A stretch of DNA of 64,000 nt from Alphaproteobacteria bacterium (lineage in GTDB: Bacteria; Pseudomonadota; Alphaproteobacteria; Micropepsales; Micropepsaceae), in contig JANXXU010000007.1 of the NCBI GenBank assembly GCA_025350465.1, positions 114,451 through 178,450 on the forward strand, written 5' to 3'. The position numbers and the translations under genes are program-made. This document shows positions 1 to 8,448 of the stretch, in pieces. Numbering within the stretch: the stretch's first letter is position 1; every line of letters starts with the position of its first letter. Under the pieces are notes generated by a model. It was not told the origin of the DNA and ran no database searches. It saw only the letters and a list, made by a program, of their open reading frames with translations.

Positions 1-180
1 GCGATCTTCGTAGTCGTGGAACGTTTGAATGTAGGGATGGTTGGAGGGCAGACCCTTATAGAAGCCCGCGTCGAAGTGGAGCTTGGTCGCTTGGAATCCC
101 AGAATGACAGTCGCGATCGCGATCGCTGCCAGAACCAGGACGCGCCCACGGAAGAAAATCGTCTCGAGAAATCTAATCAT
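1..180 (-). CDS. RND/MMPL-type exporter, N-terminal fragment (cut by window edge)
   Basis: The reverse strand opens with ATG at 180 and reads to the window edge without a stop, so it is absent from the ORF track. The 60 visible residues are a short basic N-terminus (MIRFLETIFFRGR), one hydrophobic segment (about residues 14-31) and the start of a periplasmic domain (TKLHFDAGFYKGLPSNHPYI). This head is what I know from large RND-superfamily/MMPL exporters of proteobacteria, which are often paired with an outer-membrane lipoprotein sorting factor. Only the first membrane segment and domain start can be seen, so the substrate is unknown. It is divergent from the diiron protein at 779. Confidence 0.7.
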   Translation of the reverse strand, partial: MIRFLETIFFRGRVLVLAAIAIATVILGFQATKLHFDAGFYKGLPSNHPYIQTFHDYEDR

Positions 181-688
181 GAACTTCCGTTTACTCCCTC
201 GGAGAGCGCACTCTGACGGTGCGTCTCAAGCGTTACCAACCGGCAGCGGCAGCCACGGACAATGCGCGATACGCATCCAACCGCGTCGTGCCGAATTCCA
301 TCGTTTCGTCGGGAAAAAGGATGCCCCTGTGGTCGCGGCGGGCGCCAATTCTGCGAGGCGAACACGCTGCCGCGACTCGACTGTCCACTGGTGTGTCCTT
401 CCCCCCTCAGGCGCACAGGTCCGCGTCACCTCCCCAAGCGACGCGCCCTTCGGGCCCTCCGCGCGCCATCGACGCCGGCAAACGCAGTCAAGCCCAACCA
501 CTTCCTCTAACACATTCATGATGCCGTCGCCAAAGCCTGGACTCGAATCATGCTGAAGAGCCGAGGAGTGTGGGCGCTGTGCCGCAGTCGTGGTTTGGCC
601 GGCACGCTTGGTCGGCGAACCGGCCGTTCAACATGACAGAGCGATTTTAAGGAGCTTCTAATTGTCTCGGCGCTAGAACCGGCAAAGC
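181..688. other. Intergenic stretch with no recognisable gene
   Basis: About 500 bases between the divergent exporter and the diiron protein. The overlapping track ORFs on both strands are Arg/Pro-rich, mutually antisense and lack ribosome binding sites or recognisable motifs. I see no gene here; it probably holds the exporter promoter and decayed sequence. Confidence 0.5.
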
Positions 689-717
689 TGACGCCAGCGT
701 CAAGTTAAAGTTGACGC
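689..717. promoter_or_regulatory. Palindromic operator cluster upstream of the diiron protein gene
   Basis: Three copies of the half-site TTGACGC/GCGTCAA are nested: TGACGC-CA-GCGTCA (689-702) and GCGTCAA-N7-TTGACGC (697-717), both perfect inverted repeats. The last TTGACG could double as a -35 box, with a weak CTAGAC -10 sixteen bases further on. This is the form expected of a dimeric repressor site (TetR- or GntR-like), but no regulator gene is adjacent and the cognate protein is unknown. Confidence 0.5.
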
Positions 718-778
718 ACATGTCACTTTTTGCTAGACGGCCGGCAGAGCAACGCCATTCGAGTGGGAGCGAATATTC

Positions 779-1897
779 ATGACTACGCTGCAGATCACCA
801 AGGATCAGGCCTACAACGCCGTCGATCCGACCGATTTCCCGGCCATGATGGAAGTGGAGCGCTATGGCGCGCGGTCTTCAGCCTTCGACAAGATTATCTC
901 TGCGACCCACGACCATTTCTGGGATCCGCTCGACAAGAAGTACATCGACTTCGCCGAGCCCTTCGACATCGAAAACGACCAGATTTTGCCCGACGAGTTC
1001 TTTCCGATCTTCCAGACTAAGTTCGGCGAGACACTGACGGCCAAGCAGAAAGTCAAGTTCGCCAACGAATCCGCGCGCTGGATTTTGTCGTCGATCCTGC
1101 ACGGCGAACAGGGAGCGTTGTCGCTGTCGGCGTCGCTCTGCCACATCCTGCGCGACCCCGGCGCACAAGAATACGCGGCCAATCAGGCGCGCGAGGAAGC
1201 GCGCCATGTGGCCGGCTTCTCGCGTTATGTGCAAGCGCGCTGGGGCAAGCCGCTGCCGGTCGGACCGACACTCGGAACGCTGTTGACCGAACTCGTGCTG
1301 GCGCCCGAGGTCTACAAGAAGATCGTCGGCATGCAGATGCTGGTCGAAGGTCTCGCGATGGGCGCCTTTGCGACGCTTTACACGAAGTCACGCGATCCGC
1401 TGCTCGTGCGACTCTGCCAGCTCGTCATGACGGACGAGGCCTTCCACCACAAATTCGGCAAGATCTGGGCCGATCGAACGATTCCGAAACTCTCCAAGCA
1501 GGAGCAGGAATTGGTCGAGGATTGGGCGGCGAGTTGCTTCCAGACGCTGCTCTTCAATCTGATCAACCCGGAGCAGATGAAGTCGGTCTATGCGCTGGTC
1601 GGAATCGATTGGCAGGAAGCGCAAGCCTCGCTGATGGACGCGATCTCCGACGACCTTCGGCGCGAGCGCATGCGCGAGGGCACGGATATCTTTCGCGTGC
1701 TGATCAAGACGCTGCTCAAGGCCGGTATCATCACCGACCGTACCAAGGCGTTCTACGCCATGTATGTCGACATGGAGGAACTCAAGGCCGAAGGCGACCG
1801 CATGATCGGCGACGATATCGCCGAAGAGGGCATCAAGTACCTTCAGACGATCAATTTCGGCTCAAAGAAGGGCGCGATGCTTCTCGCCGCCGAATGA
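779..1897 (+). CDS. Diiron ferritin-like / AurF-type oxygenase-like protein
   Basis: A 372-residue cytoplasmic protein with a four-helix ferritin-like core. The iron-ligand pattern is complete: E110 (HGEQ), E140/H143 (EEARH), E190 (LVEGL) and E220/H223 (DEAFHH). That is two ExxH motifs plus two single Glu, as in class I ribonucleotide reductase R2-like oxidases and AurF-type N-oxygenases. It is not an R2 by overall sequence, so the substrate is unknown. ATG at 779 has GGGAG nine bases upstream. It is divergent from an RND exporter and stands behind a palindromic operator, so a regulated role in lipid or envelope modification is possible (inference). Confidence 0.75.
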   Translation: MTTLQITKDQAYNAVDPTDFPAMMEVERYGARSSAFDKIISATHDHFWDPLDKKYIDFAEPFDIENDQILPDEFFPIFQTKFGETLTAKQKVKFANESARWILSSILHGEQGALSLSASLCHILRDPGAQEYAANQAREEARHVAGFSRYVQARWGKPLPVGPTLGTLLTELVLAPEVYKKIVGMQMLVEGLAMGAFATLYTKSRDPLLVRLCQLVMTDEAFHHKFGKIWADRTIPKLSKQEQELVEDWAASCFQTLLFNLINPEQMKSVYALVGIDWQEAQASLMDAISDDLRRERMREGTDIFRVLIKTLLKAGIITDRTKAFYAMYVDMEELKAEGDRMIGDDIAEEGIKYLQTINFGSKKGAMLLAAE

Positions 1898-1917
1898 AAT
1901 CTCATTCCTGATCGAAT

Positions 1918-1942
1918 AAGGGCGGCGCAGTGCCGCCCTTTC
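1918..1942. terminator. Bidirectional intrinsic terminator
   Basis: AAGGGCGGC-GCAGT-GCCGCCCTT forms a perfect 9-bp stem with A/T flanks on both sides. It lies between the convergent diiron protein gene and the beta-propeller gene and overlaps the latter's stop codon. Confidence 0.8.
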
Positions 1943-3243
1943 TATATGCCGGCCGCCGCAAGGCTGATGCAGGCGATATGCACCGGATCGAGCGGTACGG
2001 CGCCATCGCGCGTGCCGTCGTCTTTGAAGCGGCTCCATTGCGCATTGGCGACGACGCAAAAGTCGTTACCGGCAACCGTTCCCAGCGAAGGTTCAGGGAT
2101 GTTCGCGTCGTTTGCGGACAATACCCGTACGCGTGTCACCGCCGTCCCCGAGGCATCGAGCGAAATGGCAATGATGCGCTGTGGATTGATGCCGTTCTGC
2201 ACTGCGATCAGCGTGTCGTTGTGACGATAGAGTCCATCGATGCCGAGGAGCGTCGCGCCGTCGGCAAAGTCGATGGTTTGCAGCGCCTTCGTCTTCACAT
2301 CGATGAAGTGCAGGCCGGCGGAATAGTCGGCGACGATCAGATGCGAGCCGTCCGGCGTCGTCGTGACGCCCTGCAACGAGATGAAGTTTTCATTGCGCAG
2401 CCAAGGCGAAAGCGTTGAGCCGGCCGCATCGACGGCATAGATGACCGGCGCTATAGAGTCGGGCGCGAAGACATTTCCGTCGGCGGTCACGGCAACATCG
2501 CCTATGACACGTTCCTCGTCTGTCTTCGGGAGCAGTGCCGTCGAGAGCAAGTGTCCGTCGCCAAGGGCGAAGGAAAATACGCCGTTCGCCCCGCGATCCT
2601 CGGCACGGGGTTGCGCGTGCGGAACGGCACTTGAAGCGACCCAAAGGCGTTGACGTTTTCCGTCGACGGCAAGTCCGAAAGCGCCGAACAATCCGCTTGT
2701 CGGGGCGTTTGCGAATTGGCTTTGCCGGCCGTCGGGCGAGAGCGCTACGATTTTCCGCTGATCGACGCTGCTGACGAAGAACCGCTTCGTCGAAGGATCG
2801 AAGGCGACGCCCTCGGCAAGGAACGGCGCACCCGCAACAGTTGCAAAGACCGTCGACACTCCAACCGGCGCTCGAATGGCGTCGAATTTCGCAAGTACCG
2901 CCTTGAAGGCGGGTTGATCCTTCAAGGCGGCGAAAGCGGCATCGTGCTCAACATCGGCAATGAGGCCCATGTCCGCGTAGGCGGTGAGCGCGTCGATCGC
3001 TTCGGCGGATTTGCCGGCTTTGGCGGAGCTCGCCGCCAAATTATAAAGTGCTGTCGCAAGATGTGGACGCAAGGCGAGGGCGCCTGCAAAATCCTTCGCC
3101 GCTTCGGCGAAATTCCCGGCTTTGTAGGCGGCGATGCCCTGCAATTGCAGTTGATGCGCTTGCTGTGGCGAAGTATCGGCGTGCGCTAAAGTAGGCGAGA
3201 CGACGAATAGCGATGCAAAAACGAAGAGCAAATGCCGATACAT
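1942..3243 (-). CDS. Secreted TPR plus SMP-30/NHL-like beta-propeller protein
   Basis: The track start was moved 12 codons down to ATG 3243, which opens a clean signal peptide (MYRHLLFVFASLFVVSPTLAHA) and has GGGGAA upstream. After cleavage come about two TPR units (roughly residues 30-95: GIAAYKAGNFAEAAKDF and its repeat), then a beta-propeller of the SMP-30/NHL type with repeated blades such as GVAFDPSTKRFFVSS and GVTTTPDGSHLIVAD. It is probably periplasmic. Propellers of this kind include gluconolactonases and non-enzymatic binding proteins; no catalytic metal site can be assigned. It is divergent from mmcB. Confidence 0.65.
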   Translation of the reverse strand: MYRHLLFVFASLFVVSPTLAHADTSPQQAHQLQLQGIAAYKAGNFAEAAKDFAGALALRPHLATALYNLAASSAKAGKSAEAIDALTAYADMGLIADVEHDAAFAALKDQPAFKAVLAKFDAIRAPVGVSTVFATVAGAPFLAEGVAFDPSTKRFFVSSVDQRKIVALSPDGRQSQFANAPTSGLFGAFGLAVDGKRQRLWVASSAVPHAQPRAEDRGANGVFSFALGDGHLLSTALLPKTDEERVIGDVAVTADGNVFAPDSIAPVIYAVDAAGSTLSPWLRNENFISLQGVTTTPDGSHLIVADYSAGLHFIDVKTKALQTIDFADGATLLGIDGLYRHNDTLIAVQNGINPQRIIAISLDASGTAVTRVRVLSANDANIPEPSLGTVAGNDFCVVANAQWSRFKDDGTRDGAVPLDPVHIACISLAAAGI

Positions 3244-3356
3244 GAGTTTCCCCTGCCGTGTGCGGCCCCCGCTCATCAATTGCAGATGGGTACCAAGGCG
3301 CGCAATCTGCTAGCGGAAAATTGATCGCTTGCTCCTCAATCCGGGGGATATTTGGC

Positions 3357-3785
3357 GTGGAATATTTGGAATCGGGATTTGTAGCGCGCGGCGTCAGCCG
3401 CTTGATGCTTGAGCGCGGATATTCGCCGCTTGTCGAGTTCACCTTGCCGACGGGGCGCAGGCTGGACGTGGCGGCGGTTTCGGACTCGGGTGAAATCGTC
3501 GCCGTTGAAATCAAGGTTAGTCTCGCCGATCTGCGCGCCGACGAAAAATGGGTCGAGTATTTGGAGTTCTGCGATCGCTTCTATTTCGCGGTCCCGGAGA
3601 ATTTTCCCCAAGAGGCGTTGCCGGCGGAACATGGGCTCATCGTCGCCGACCGTTTCGGTGCCGCGATCATCCGCGACTCGGACCGGTCGCGCGTCGCCGG
3701 GGCCCGGCGCAAGGCGCTGCTCATTCGCTTTGCCCGCGTTGCCGCGGAACGCTTGGCGCGAGCGGCCGATCCCTTCGCGCCTTAA
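3357..3785 (+). CDS. mmcB: MmcB family DNA repair protein (putative endonuclease)
   Basis: About 142 residues. The track ORF begins upstream, but GTG 3357 carries GGGGGA eight bases before it and gives the family length. The core reads GRRLDVAAVSDSGEIVAVEIK, the D...E-x-K layout of the PD-(D/E)xK nuclease fold, followed by the FCDRFYFAVPENFP block that I associate with alphaproteobacterial MmcB. In Caulobacter MmcB belongs to the SOS-related mutagenesis/repair set. No LexA box was identified here. The gene lies 69 bases before hldE, on the same strand. Confidence 0.8.
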   Translation: MEYLESGFVARGVSRLMLERGYSPLVEFTLPTGRRLDVAAVSDSGEIVAVEIKVSLADLRADEKWVEYLEFCDRFYFAVPENFPQEALPAEHGLIVADRFGAAIIRDSDRSRVAGARRKALLIRFARVAAERLARAADPFAP

Positions 3786-3854
3786 CCTTTGTCTTAACGG
3801 AAACGGGCGGGTTTGGTTGATCGGAACGGCGCGCCGTGCTCAACATCGGCTCCC

Positions 3855-5339
3855 ATGGATCACACGCAAGCTCTAGGTCCGTTGCTCGAAAAACTCGCGT
3901 CGGTGCGGGTGCTCTGCATCGGCGACGTGATGCTGGATCGCTTCGTCTACGGGTCGGTGGATCGGGTATCGCCGGAAGCGCCGATTCCGGTCCTGCGGAT
4001 CGAGCGCGAAGCGCAAATGCTCGGAGGTGCCGGAAACGTCGTGCGCAACGTCGCGGCGCTGGGCGCACACGCTACTTTGATCGCGGTCGTCGGCGACGAT
4101 GACGCCGGCCGCGATATCGCGCGGCTTATCGCCAACGAGCCAAGTCTTGAAGCAAGCCTGATCACCGTTGCCGATCGTTCGACGACGGTGAAGCTGCGCT
4201 ATGTCGCGGGCAATCAACAACTCTTGCGCGCCGATCGCGAGCAATCGAACGCTCTCGAGCGCGAGACGAACGAGCGCGTGTGTGCCGCGGTCGAAGGCGA
4301 AATCGCCGACGCCGATGTTGTTGTCTTGTCCGACTACGCGAAGGGCGTTTTGTCGCCGGGCGTTGTCGCGCGCGTTGTTGCGATCGCGGCTCGGCACGCA
4401 AAGCCTGTCATCGCGGACCCCAAGACTGTCGATTTCGCGCGTTACAAGGGCGTCAACGTGCTGACGCCGAACGCGAAGGAACTTGCGGCCGCCACGGCGA
4501 TGGCCGTCGGCGACGACGCTTCCGCCGAAAGTGCGGCCCGCAAGGCGCTGGCGAGCGCCGCTGCCGACGCGGTCTTGGTGACACGGTCGGAGCGTGGAAT
4601 GACGCTAGTTGCGCGCGATGGCGGGACGCATCATTTTCCCGCCGAAGCGCGCGAGGTGTTCGACGTTTCGGGCGCAGGCGACACGGTGCTCGCCGTTCTT
4701 GGCCTTGCGCTTGGCGCCGGCGCGTCGATCGCGGATGCCGCAGCCTTTGCAAATCTCGCGGCAGGGATCGTGGTCTGCAAAGCGGGCACGGCGGTTGTGC
4801 GTCCCGACGAACTTTCCCAGGCACTTCACGCGGCCGATCTCAAGGGGCCCGAGGCGAAAATCAGAACGATTGATTCGGCGCTCGACCTGACCGAGCGATG
4901 GCGCACGCGTGGGCTCAAGATCGGCTTCACCAATGGCTGCTTCGATCTTATTCATACGGGCCATATCTCCATGCTGGCGCAAGCGCGCGCGGCGTGCGAC
5001 CGGCTGGTCGTCGGTCTCAATACGGATGCTTCCGTCAAGCGGTTGAAGGGCCCGACGCGCCCGGTCAACACCGAGATGGCGCGCGCCATCGTGCTTGCGG
5101 CGCTGGAGACGGTGGATCTGGTCGTTCTGTTCGACGAAGAAACGCCGATCAAATTGATCGAGGCGTTGCGTCCGGACGCGTTGATCAAGGGCGCCGACTA
5201 CAGCGTCGAGCAAGTCGTCGGTGCTTCATTCGTGCAGTCCTATGGCGGGCGTGTCGTGCTGGCGACGCTGATGCCGGGGCAAAGCACGAGCGGAACCATC
5301 GCACGCATGGGCCGCGTGCCGGCCGGTGCCAAGCCATGA
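3855..5339 (+). CDS. hldE: Bifunctional D-beta-D-heptose 7-phosphate kinase / heptose 1-phosphate adenylyltransferase
   Basis: Catalyses two steps of ADP-heptose synthesis for the LPS inner core: phosphorylation of D-glycero-D-manno-heptose 7-phosphate and adenylylation of the 1-phosphate. The N-terminal PfkB/ribokinase domain (about 1-325) has GGAGNVVRN and GAGDTV, the anion-hole motif. The C-terminal nucleotidyltransferase domain (about 345-494) has GCFDLIHTGH with the HxGH catalytic signature. ATG 3855 was preferred over the TTG used by the track; it gives 494 residues, near the family length. Its stop overlaps the start of hldD (ATGA), so the two genes are translationally coupled. Confidence 0.93.
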   Translation: MDHTQALGPLLEKLASVRVLCIGDVMLDRFVYGSVDRVSPEAPIPVLRIEREAQMLGGAGNVVRNVAALGAHATLIAVVGDDDAGRDIARLIANEPSLEASLITVADRSTTVKLRYVAGNQQLLRADREQSNALERETNERVCAAVEGEIADADVVVLSDYAKGVLSPGVVARVVAIAARHAKPVIADPKTVDFARYKGVNVLTPNAKELAAATAMAVGDDASAESAARKALASAAADAVLVTRSERGMTLVARDGGTHHFPAEAREVFDVSGAGDTVLAVLGLALGAGASIADAAAFANLAAGIVVCKAGTAVVRPDELSQALHAADLKGPEAKIRTIDSALDLTERWRTRGLKIGFTNGCFDLIHTGHISMLAQARAACDRLVVGLNTDASVKRLKGPTRPVNTEMARAIVLAALETVDLVVLFDEETPIKLIEALRPDALIKGADYSVEQVVGASFVQSYGGRVVLATLMPGQSTSGTIARMGRVPAGAKP

Positions 5340-6319
5340 TCCTGGTGACGGGTGGCGCCGGCTTCATCGGCTCCAATCTCGCGGCGGCGCTTGCCGAAGG
5401 CGGGCACGAGGTCGCGATCTGCGATCGATTGGGGCACGAGGAGAAATGGCGCAACGTCGCCAAGGTCGACCTCGCCGATATCGTCTCGCCCGAGGAGGCG
5501 CCACAGTGGCTCGAGCGGCATCGCCGCCGGATCGATGCCGTCATCCATATGGGCGCCGTCTCTTCGACGACCGAGCGCGACGTCGATTTGATCTTGCGCG
5601 AGAATTACCGCTTGTCGCGCGCGCTCTGGGAATTTTCGGCTCGCGAAAGCGCGCGCTTCATCTATGCGTCGTCGGCCGCGACCTACGGCGACGGCAGCGC
5701 CGGATTTGACGACGATGCGTCGCGCGCGTCGCTGGCGAAACTCACGCCGCTCAATCCATATGGCTGGTCGAAGCATTTGTTCGATCGCTTTGTCGCGTGC
5801 GAGGTCGCGCGCGGCGCGCCGTTGCCGAAACAATGGGCGGGGCTGAAGTTCTTCAACGTCTACGGGCCGAACGAGTATCACAAGGGCGCGATGAAGAGCG
5901 TGGTTGCGCAGGTCTTTCCGCGCGCCGCCGCGGGCGAAGCCGTGACGTTATTCCGCTCGCACAATCCGAAATTCGCCGACGGCGGGCAGATGCGCGACTT
6001 CATCTATGTGCGCGACTGCGGCGATGTCGTCGCGTGGCTTCTGAAAACACCGCGTGTCAACGGGCTGTTCAATTTGGGGACAGGGCAAGCGCGAACCTTC
6101 CTGGATCTGGCCCGCGCGGTATTCGCTGCGATCAACCGCAAGCCGAACATCGCTTACGTCGATACGCCCGCCGAAATTCGCGACAAATATCAATATTTTA
6201 CCGAGGCGCGCATGGAACGCTTGCGCAGCGCCGGCTACGGCGCGCCCTTCACCTCGCTTGAGGACGGCGTCAGCGATTATGTGCAGCGCTATCTAAGCGC
6301 CGCCGATCGCTACCGCTGA
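5336..6319 (+). CDS. hldD: ADP-L-glycero-D-manno-heptose 6-epimerase
   Basis: 327 residues. An extended SDR/NAD(P)-dependent epimerase that converts ADP-D,D-heptose to ADP-L,D-heptose, the last precursor step for LPS core. The Rossmann motif GGAGFIGSN is at residues 6-14, and the active-site tyrosine and lysine lie in NPYGWSKHLFD. The track ORF runs on from inside hldE in another frame; ATG 5336 overlaps the hldE stop by four bases and is the clear start. FNVYGPNEYHKG and QMRDFIYVRD match the family. Confidence 0.93.
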   Translation: MILVTGGAGFIGSNLAAALAEGGHEVAICDRLGHEEKWRNVAKVDLADIVSPEEAPQWLERHRRRIDAVIHMGAVSSTTERDVDLILRENYRLSRALWEFSARESARFIYASSAATYGDGSAGFDDDASRASLAKLTPLNPYGWSKHLFDRFVACEVARGAPLPKQWAGLKFFNVYGPNEYHKGAMKSVVAQVFPRAAAGEAVTLFRSHNPKFADGGQMRDFIYVRDCGDVVAWLLKTPRVNGLFNLGTGQARTFLDLARAVFAAINRKPNIAYVDTPAEIRDKYQYFTEARMERLRSAGYGAPFTSLEDGVSDYVQRYLSAADRYR

Positions 6320-6337
6320 AATCGACAGCAGCGCGTA

Positions 6338-6369
6338 CTTTCCTCCCCCGCAAGAGCGGAGGAAGAAAG
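6338..6369. terminator. Hairpin between convergent hldD and regA
   Basis: CTTTCCTCC and GGAGGAAGAAAG form an imperfect stem around a short loop in the 56-base gap between convergent genes. The arms resemble the ends of the CTTTCCTCCCC repeat family found at 13.4 and 27.2 kb, so this may be a minimal repeat tip serving as terminator. Confidence 0.45.
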
Positions 6370-6375
6370 AATCGC

Positions 6376-6927
6376 TTATTTCGGCGAGCGCTTGGCCAGG
6401 ATGCGCTGCAGCGTGCGGCGGTGCATGTTGAGGCGGCGCGCGGTCTCCGAGACGTTCTGACCGCACAGCTCGTAGACGCGCTGAATGTGCTCCCAACGCA
6501 CGCGGTCGGCCGACATCGGGTTTTCGGGCGGCGACGGTTTGGCGTCGCGCCGCGCCAACAATGCGTTTGCCACGTCATCGGCGTCGGCGGGTTTTGAAAG
6601 ATAGTCTACGGCGCCGTGCTTCACGGCCGCGACCGCGGTTGCGATGTTGCCGTAGCCCGTGAGCATTATGACGCGCGCATCCGGGCGCGCCTGGTGAAGG
6701 GCCTCGACGATGTCCAGGCCGTTTCCCGACGTGCCGAGGCGCAGGTCGACGACGGCAAAGGCGGGCGGCGACTTTCGTGCGACGAGCATCGCTTCCTCGG
6801 CGGTCTCGGCGGCGGTCACGACAAACCCCCGCGCTTCCATGGCACGCGCCAGGCGCTGACGAAACGGGGCGTCGTCATCGACGATCAGAAGGCTTCGATC
6901 CGGCAGCTCTTCCGCAGATAGGGCCAT
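6376..6927 (-). CDS. regA: RegA/PrrA/ActR-type redox response regulator
   Basis: 183 residues. Receiver domain (about 13-125) with acidic pocket DDD (17-19), phospho-acceptor D61 (VVDLRLG) and K in LSKPAD. A short linker leads to the Fis-like HTH (NVSETARRLNMHRRTLQRILAKR), whose last helix is nearly invariant in RegA/PrrA/ActR. The family controls aerobic/anaerobic switches: respiration, carbon and nitrogen fixation and, in phototrophs, pigment genes. ATG 6927 has AGAGGGG just upstream. It lies 89 bases downstream of the cognate kinase gene, without the usual sco/senC gene between them. Confidence 0.9.
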   Translation of the reverse strand: MALSAEELPDRSLLIVDDDAPFRQRLARAMEARGFVVTAAETAEEAMLVARKSPPAFAVVDLRLGTSGNGLDIVEALHQARPDARVIMLTGYGNIATAVAAVKHGAVDYLSKPADADDVANALLARRDAKPSPPENPMSADRVRWEHIQRVYELCGQNVSETARRLNMHRRTLQRILAKRSPK

Positions 6928-7016
6928 GAATCCCCTCTTGTCCCTTCAGGTGGCGGCTGGAATATAGGGTTGCCAAGGCCTCACGTCCAAGGCTTGTCTG
7001 CGATCGGCCAGTGCTG

Positions 7017-8375
7017 TTATCCCCTTGAAAGAACTGGCTGCTCCAGCGCGACGCGCGGCCAGCGAACGCTGACGACGGCGCCCCGGCGCGACGCGTTGGA
7101 AAAGTCGACCGCGCCACCGGTGCGCTCGATCAAAGTCTTGGCGATGAAGAAGCCGAGCCCCAGACCCGAGTGATTGTTGCGCTCGGCGGCATCGCTGCCT
7201 TCGCCTTGCATATTTTGAAGCCCGCCCCGTGTCGTCACATACGGCTCCCCTAAGCGTTCGAAGACGCTTGGATCGAAGCCCGGCCCGTCATCGGTAATCG
7301 TCATTTGAACCTCGATCGCGGTCCACACCGCTTCGATCGACACTGTGGTCACCGCAAAATCGACCGCGTTCTCGATCAGGTTTCCCAGGCCATGAATGAC
7401 CTCGGGCCGGCGGCGCACGGAAAACGAGCCCTCGCCATGCGCCGCGATCTTGATCTCAACGCCGAAGCCGCGATGCGGTTCGGCGATCTCGTCGAGGAGG
7501 GCGCCAAGAGGCAGGCGCTGCGCGGCCACGCCGTCGTCAGCCGCGTCGTGTTGCGCGAGCTTGCCAAGGATCTCGCGGCACCGTTCCGCTTGGCTGCGCA
7601 ACAGGCGGATGTCGTCGAACCACGGCGCATCCGGCGGCACTTCGCGTTCGAGCTCACGAGCGACGACCGCGATCGTGCCAAGCGGCGTTCCCAGTTCGTG
7701 CGCGGTGGCGGCGGCGAGCGCGCCCAAGTCCGACAAGCGTTGTTCGCGGGCGAGGGCGTCCTGCGCCGCGGCGAGAGCCGTCTGCATGCCGCGTGCTTCG
7801 TCAGCCGTGCGCCAGGCGTAGATCAACGTGAAGCCGATGCCGAGCGTCAGCGAAATCCAATTGCCGGCGAGATAGAACAACGGCAATTCGATCGGCTCAT
7901 TCGGATCCCAAGGCAACGGCCAATGCAGGAACGAAATCAGTGTGACACAGGCGAGTGTGAATCCGGCAAGACCGAGCGTCGCGGGCAAGCTCAGATTCGT
8001 CGCCGAGATCACGACCGGCGCGATGTAGAGCAGCGTGAACGGATTTTCGAGCCCGCCGGTCAGCATGAGCAGTGACGTCAGCTGAACGATGTCAAAGCTC
8101 AAATGGACGATCGCCTCGATCTCGGTCAACTGACGCGTCTGCGGGTAGAGGTAGGTCAGCGTCAGATTGAACAGCGCGCTCGCCGCGATCTCGGCGGCGC
8201 ACAGCTCGACGGGCAGATCGTAGCGCAAGCCCAGGAAGACGATGACGATCGCGGTCGCCTGCCCGGCAATGCCGAGCCAGCGCAAGAAGATCAGCGTTCG
8301 CAGGCGCACGCGCGGCGCAAGCGGTGTGCCGACGTCTCGCGCGGTGTAGGGAAGTGTCGCCGCCATGGCCGGCAT
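7017..8375 (-). CDS. regB: RegB/PrrB/ActS-type redox sensor histidine kinase
   Basis: 452 residues. About six membrane segments (27-185) are followed by a HisKA/HATPase module. The quinone-binding heptapeptide GGxxNPF is present as GGLENPF (107-113), the H-box is ATAHELGTPLG with H226, and the redox cysteine lies in RSQAERCREIL (C266). These match H225 and C265 of Rhodobacter RegB almost exactly. The ATP-binding domain has N-, G1 (DDGPGFDP) and G2 (GLGLGFFIAK) boxes. It should report membrane quinone and disulfide state to RegA, which is encoded next. ATG 8375 is used; ATG 8366 is an alternative three codons in. Confidence 0.92.
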   Translation of the reverse strand: MPAMAATLPYTARDVGTPLAPRVRLRTLIFLRWLGIAGQATAIVIVFLGLRYDLPVELCAAEIAASALFNLTLTYLYPQTRQLTEIEAIVHLSFDIVQLTSLLMLTGGLENPFTLLYIAPVVISATNLSLPATLGLAGFTLACVTLISFLHWPLPWDPNEPIELPLFYLAGNWISLTLGIGFTLIYAWRTADEARGMQTALAAAQDALAREQRLSDLGALAAATAHELGTPLGTIAVVARELEREVPPDAPWFDDIRLLRSQAERCREILGKLAQHDAADDGVAAQRLPLGALLDEIAEPHRGFGVEIKIAAHGEGSFSVRRRPEVIHGLGNLIENAVDFAVTTVSIEAVWTAIEVQMTITDDGPGFDPSVFERLGEPYVTTRGGLQNMQGEGSDAAERNNHSGLGLGFFIAKTLIERTGGAVDFSNASRRGAVVSVRWPRVALEQPVLSRG

Positions 8376-8448
8376 CAGTGAAACGGACGCGATGTCATGT
8401 CCAGGGCGCGCCTAGCGAGTTGCCCAAGCGGAATTGGTAAACGGGCGA

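Noticed and set aside
83-556. Short plus-strand ORFs before the diiron protein
   Set aside because: Low-complexity Arg/Ser/Pro content, no ribosome binding site, overlapped by equally poor frames on the other strand.
4898-5335. Upstream extension of hldD in the ORF track
   Set aside because: It is hldE read in another frame; the ATGA overlap gives the true start.
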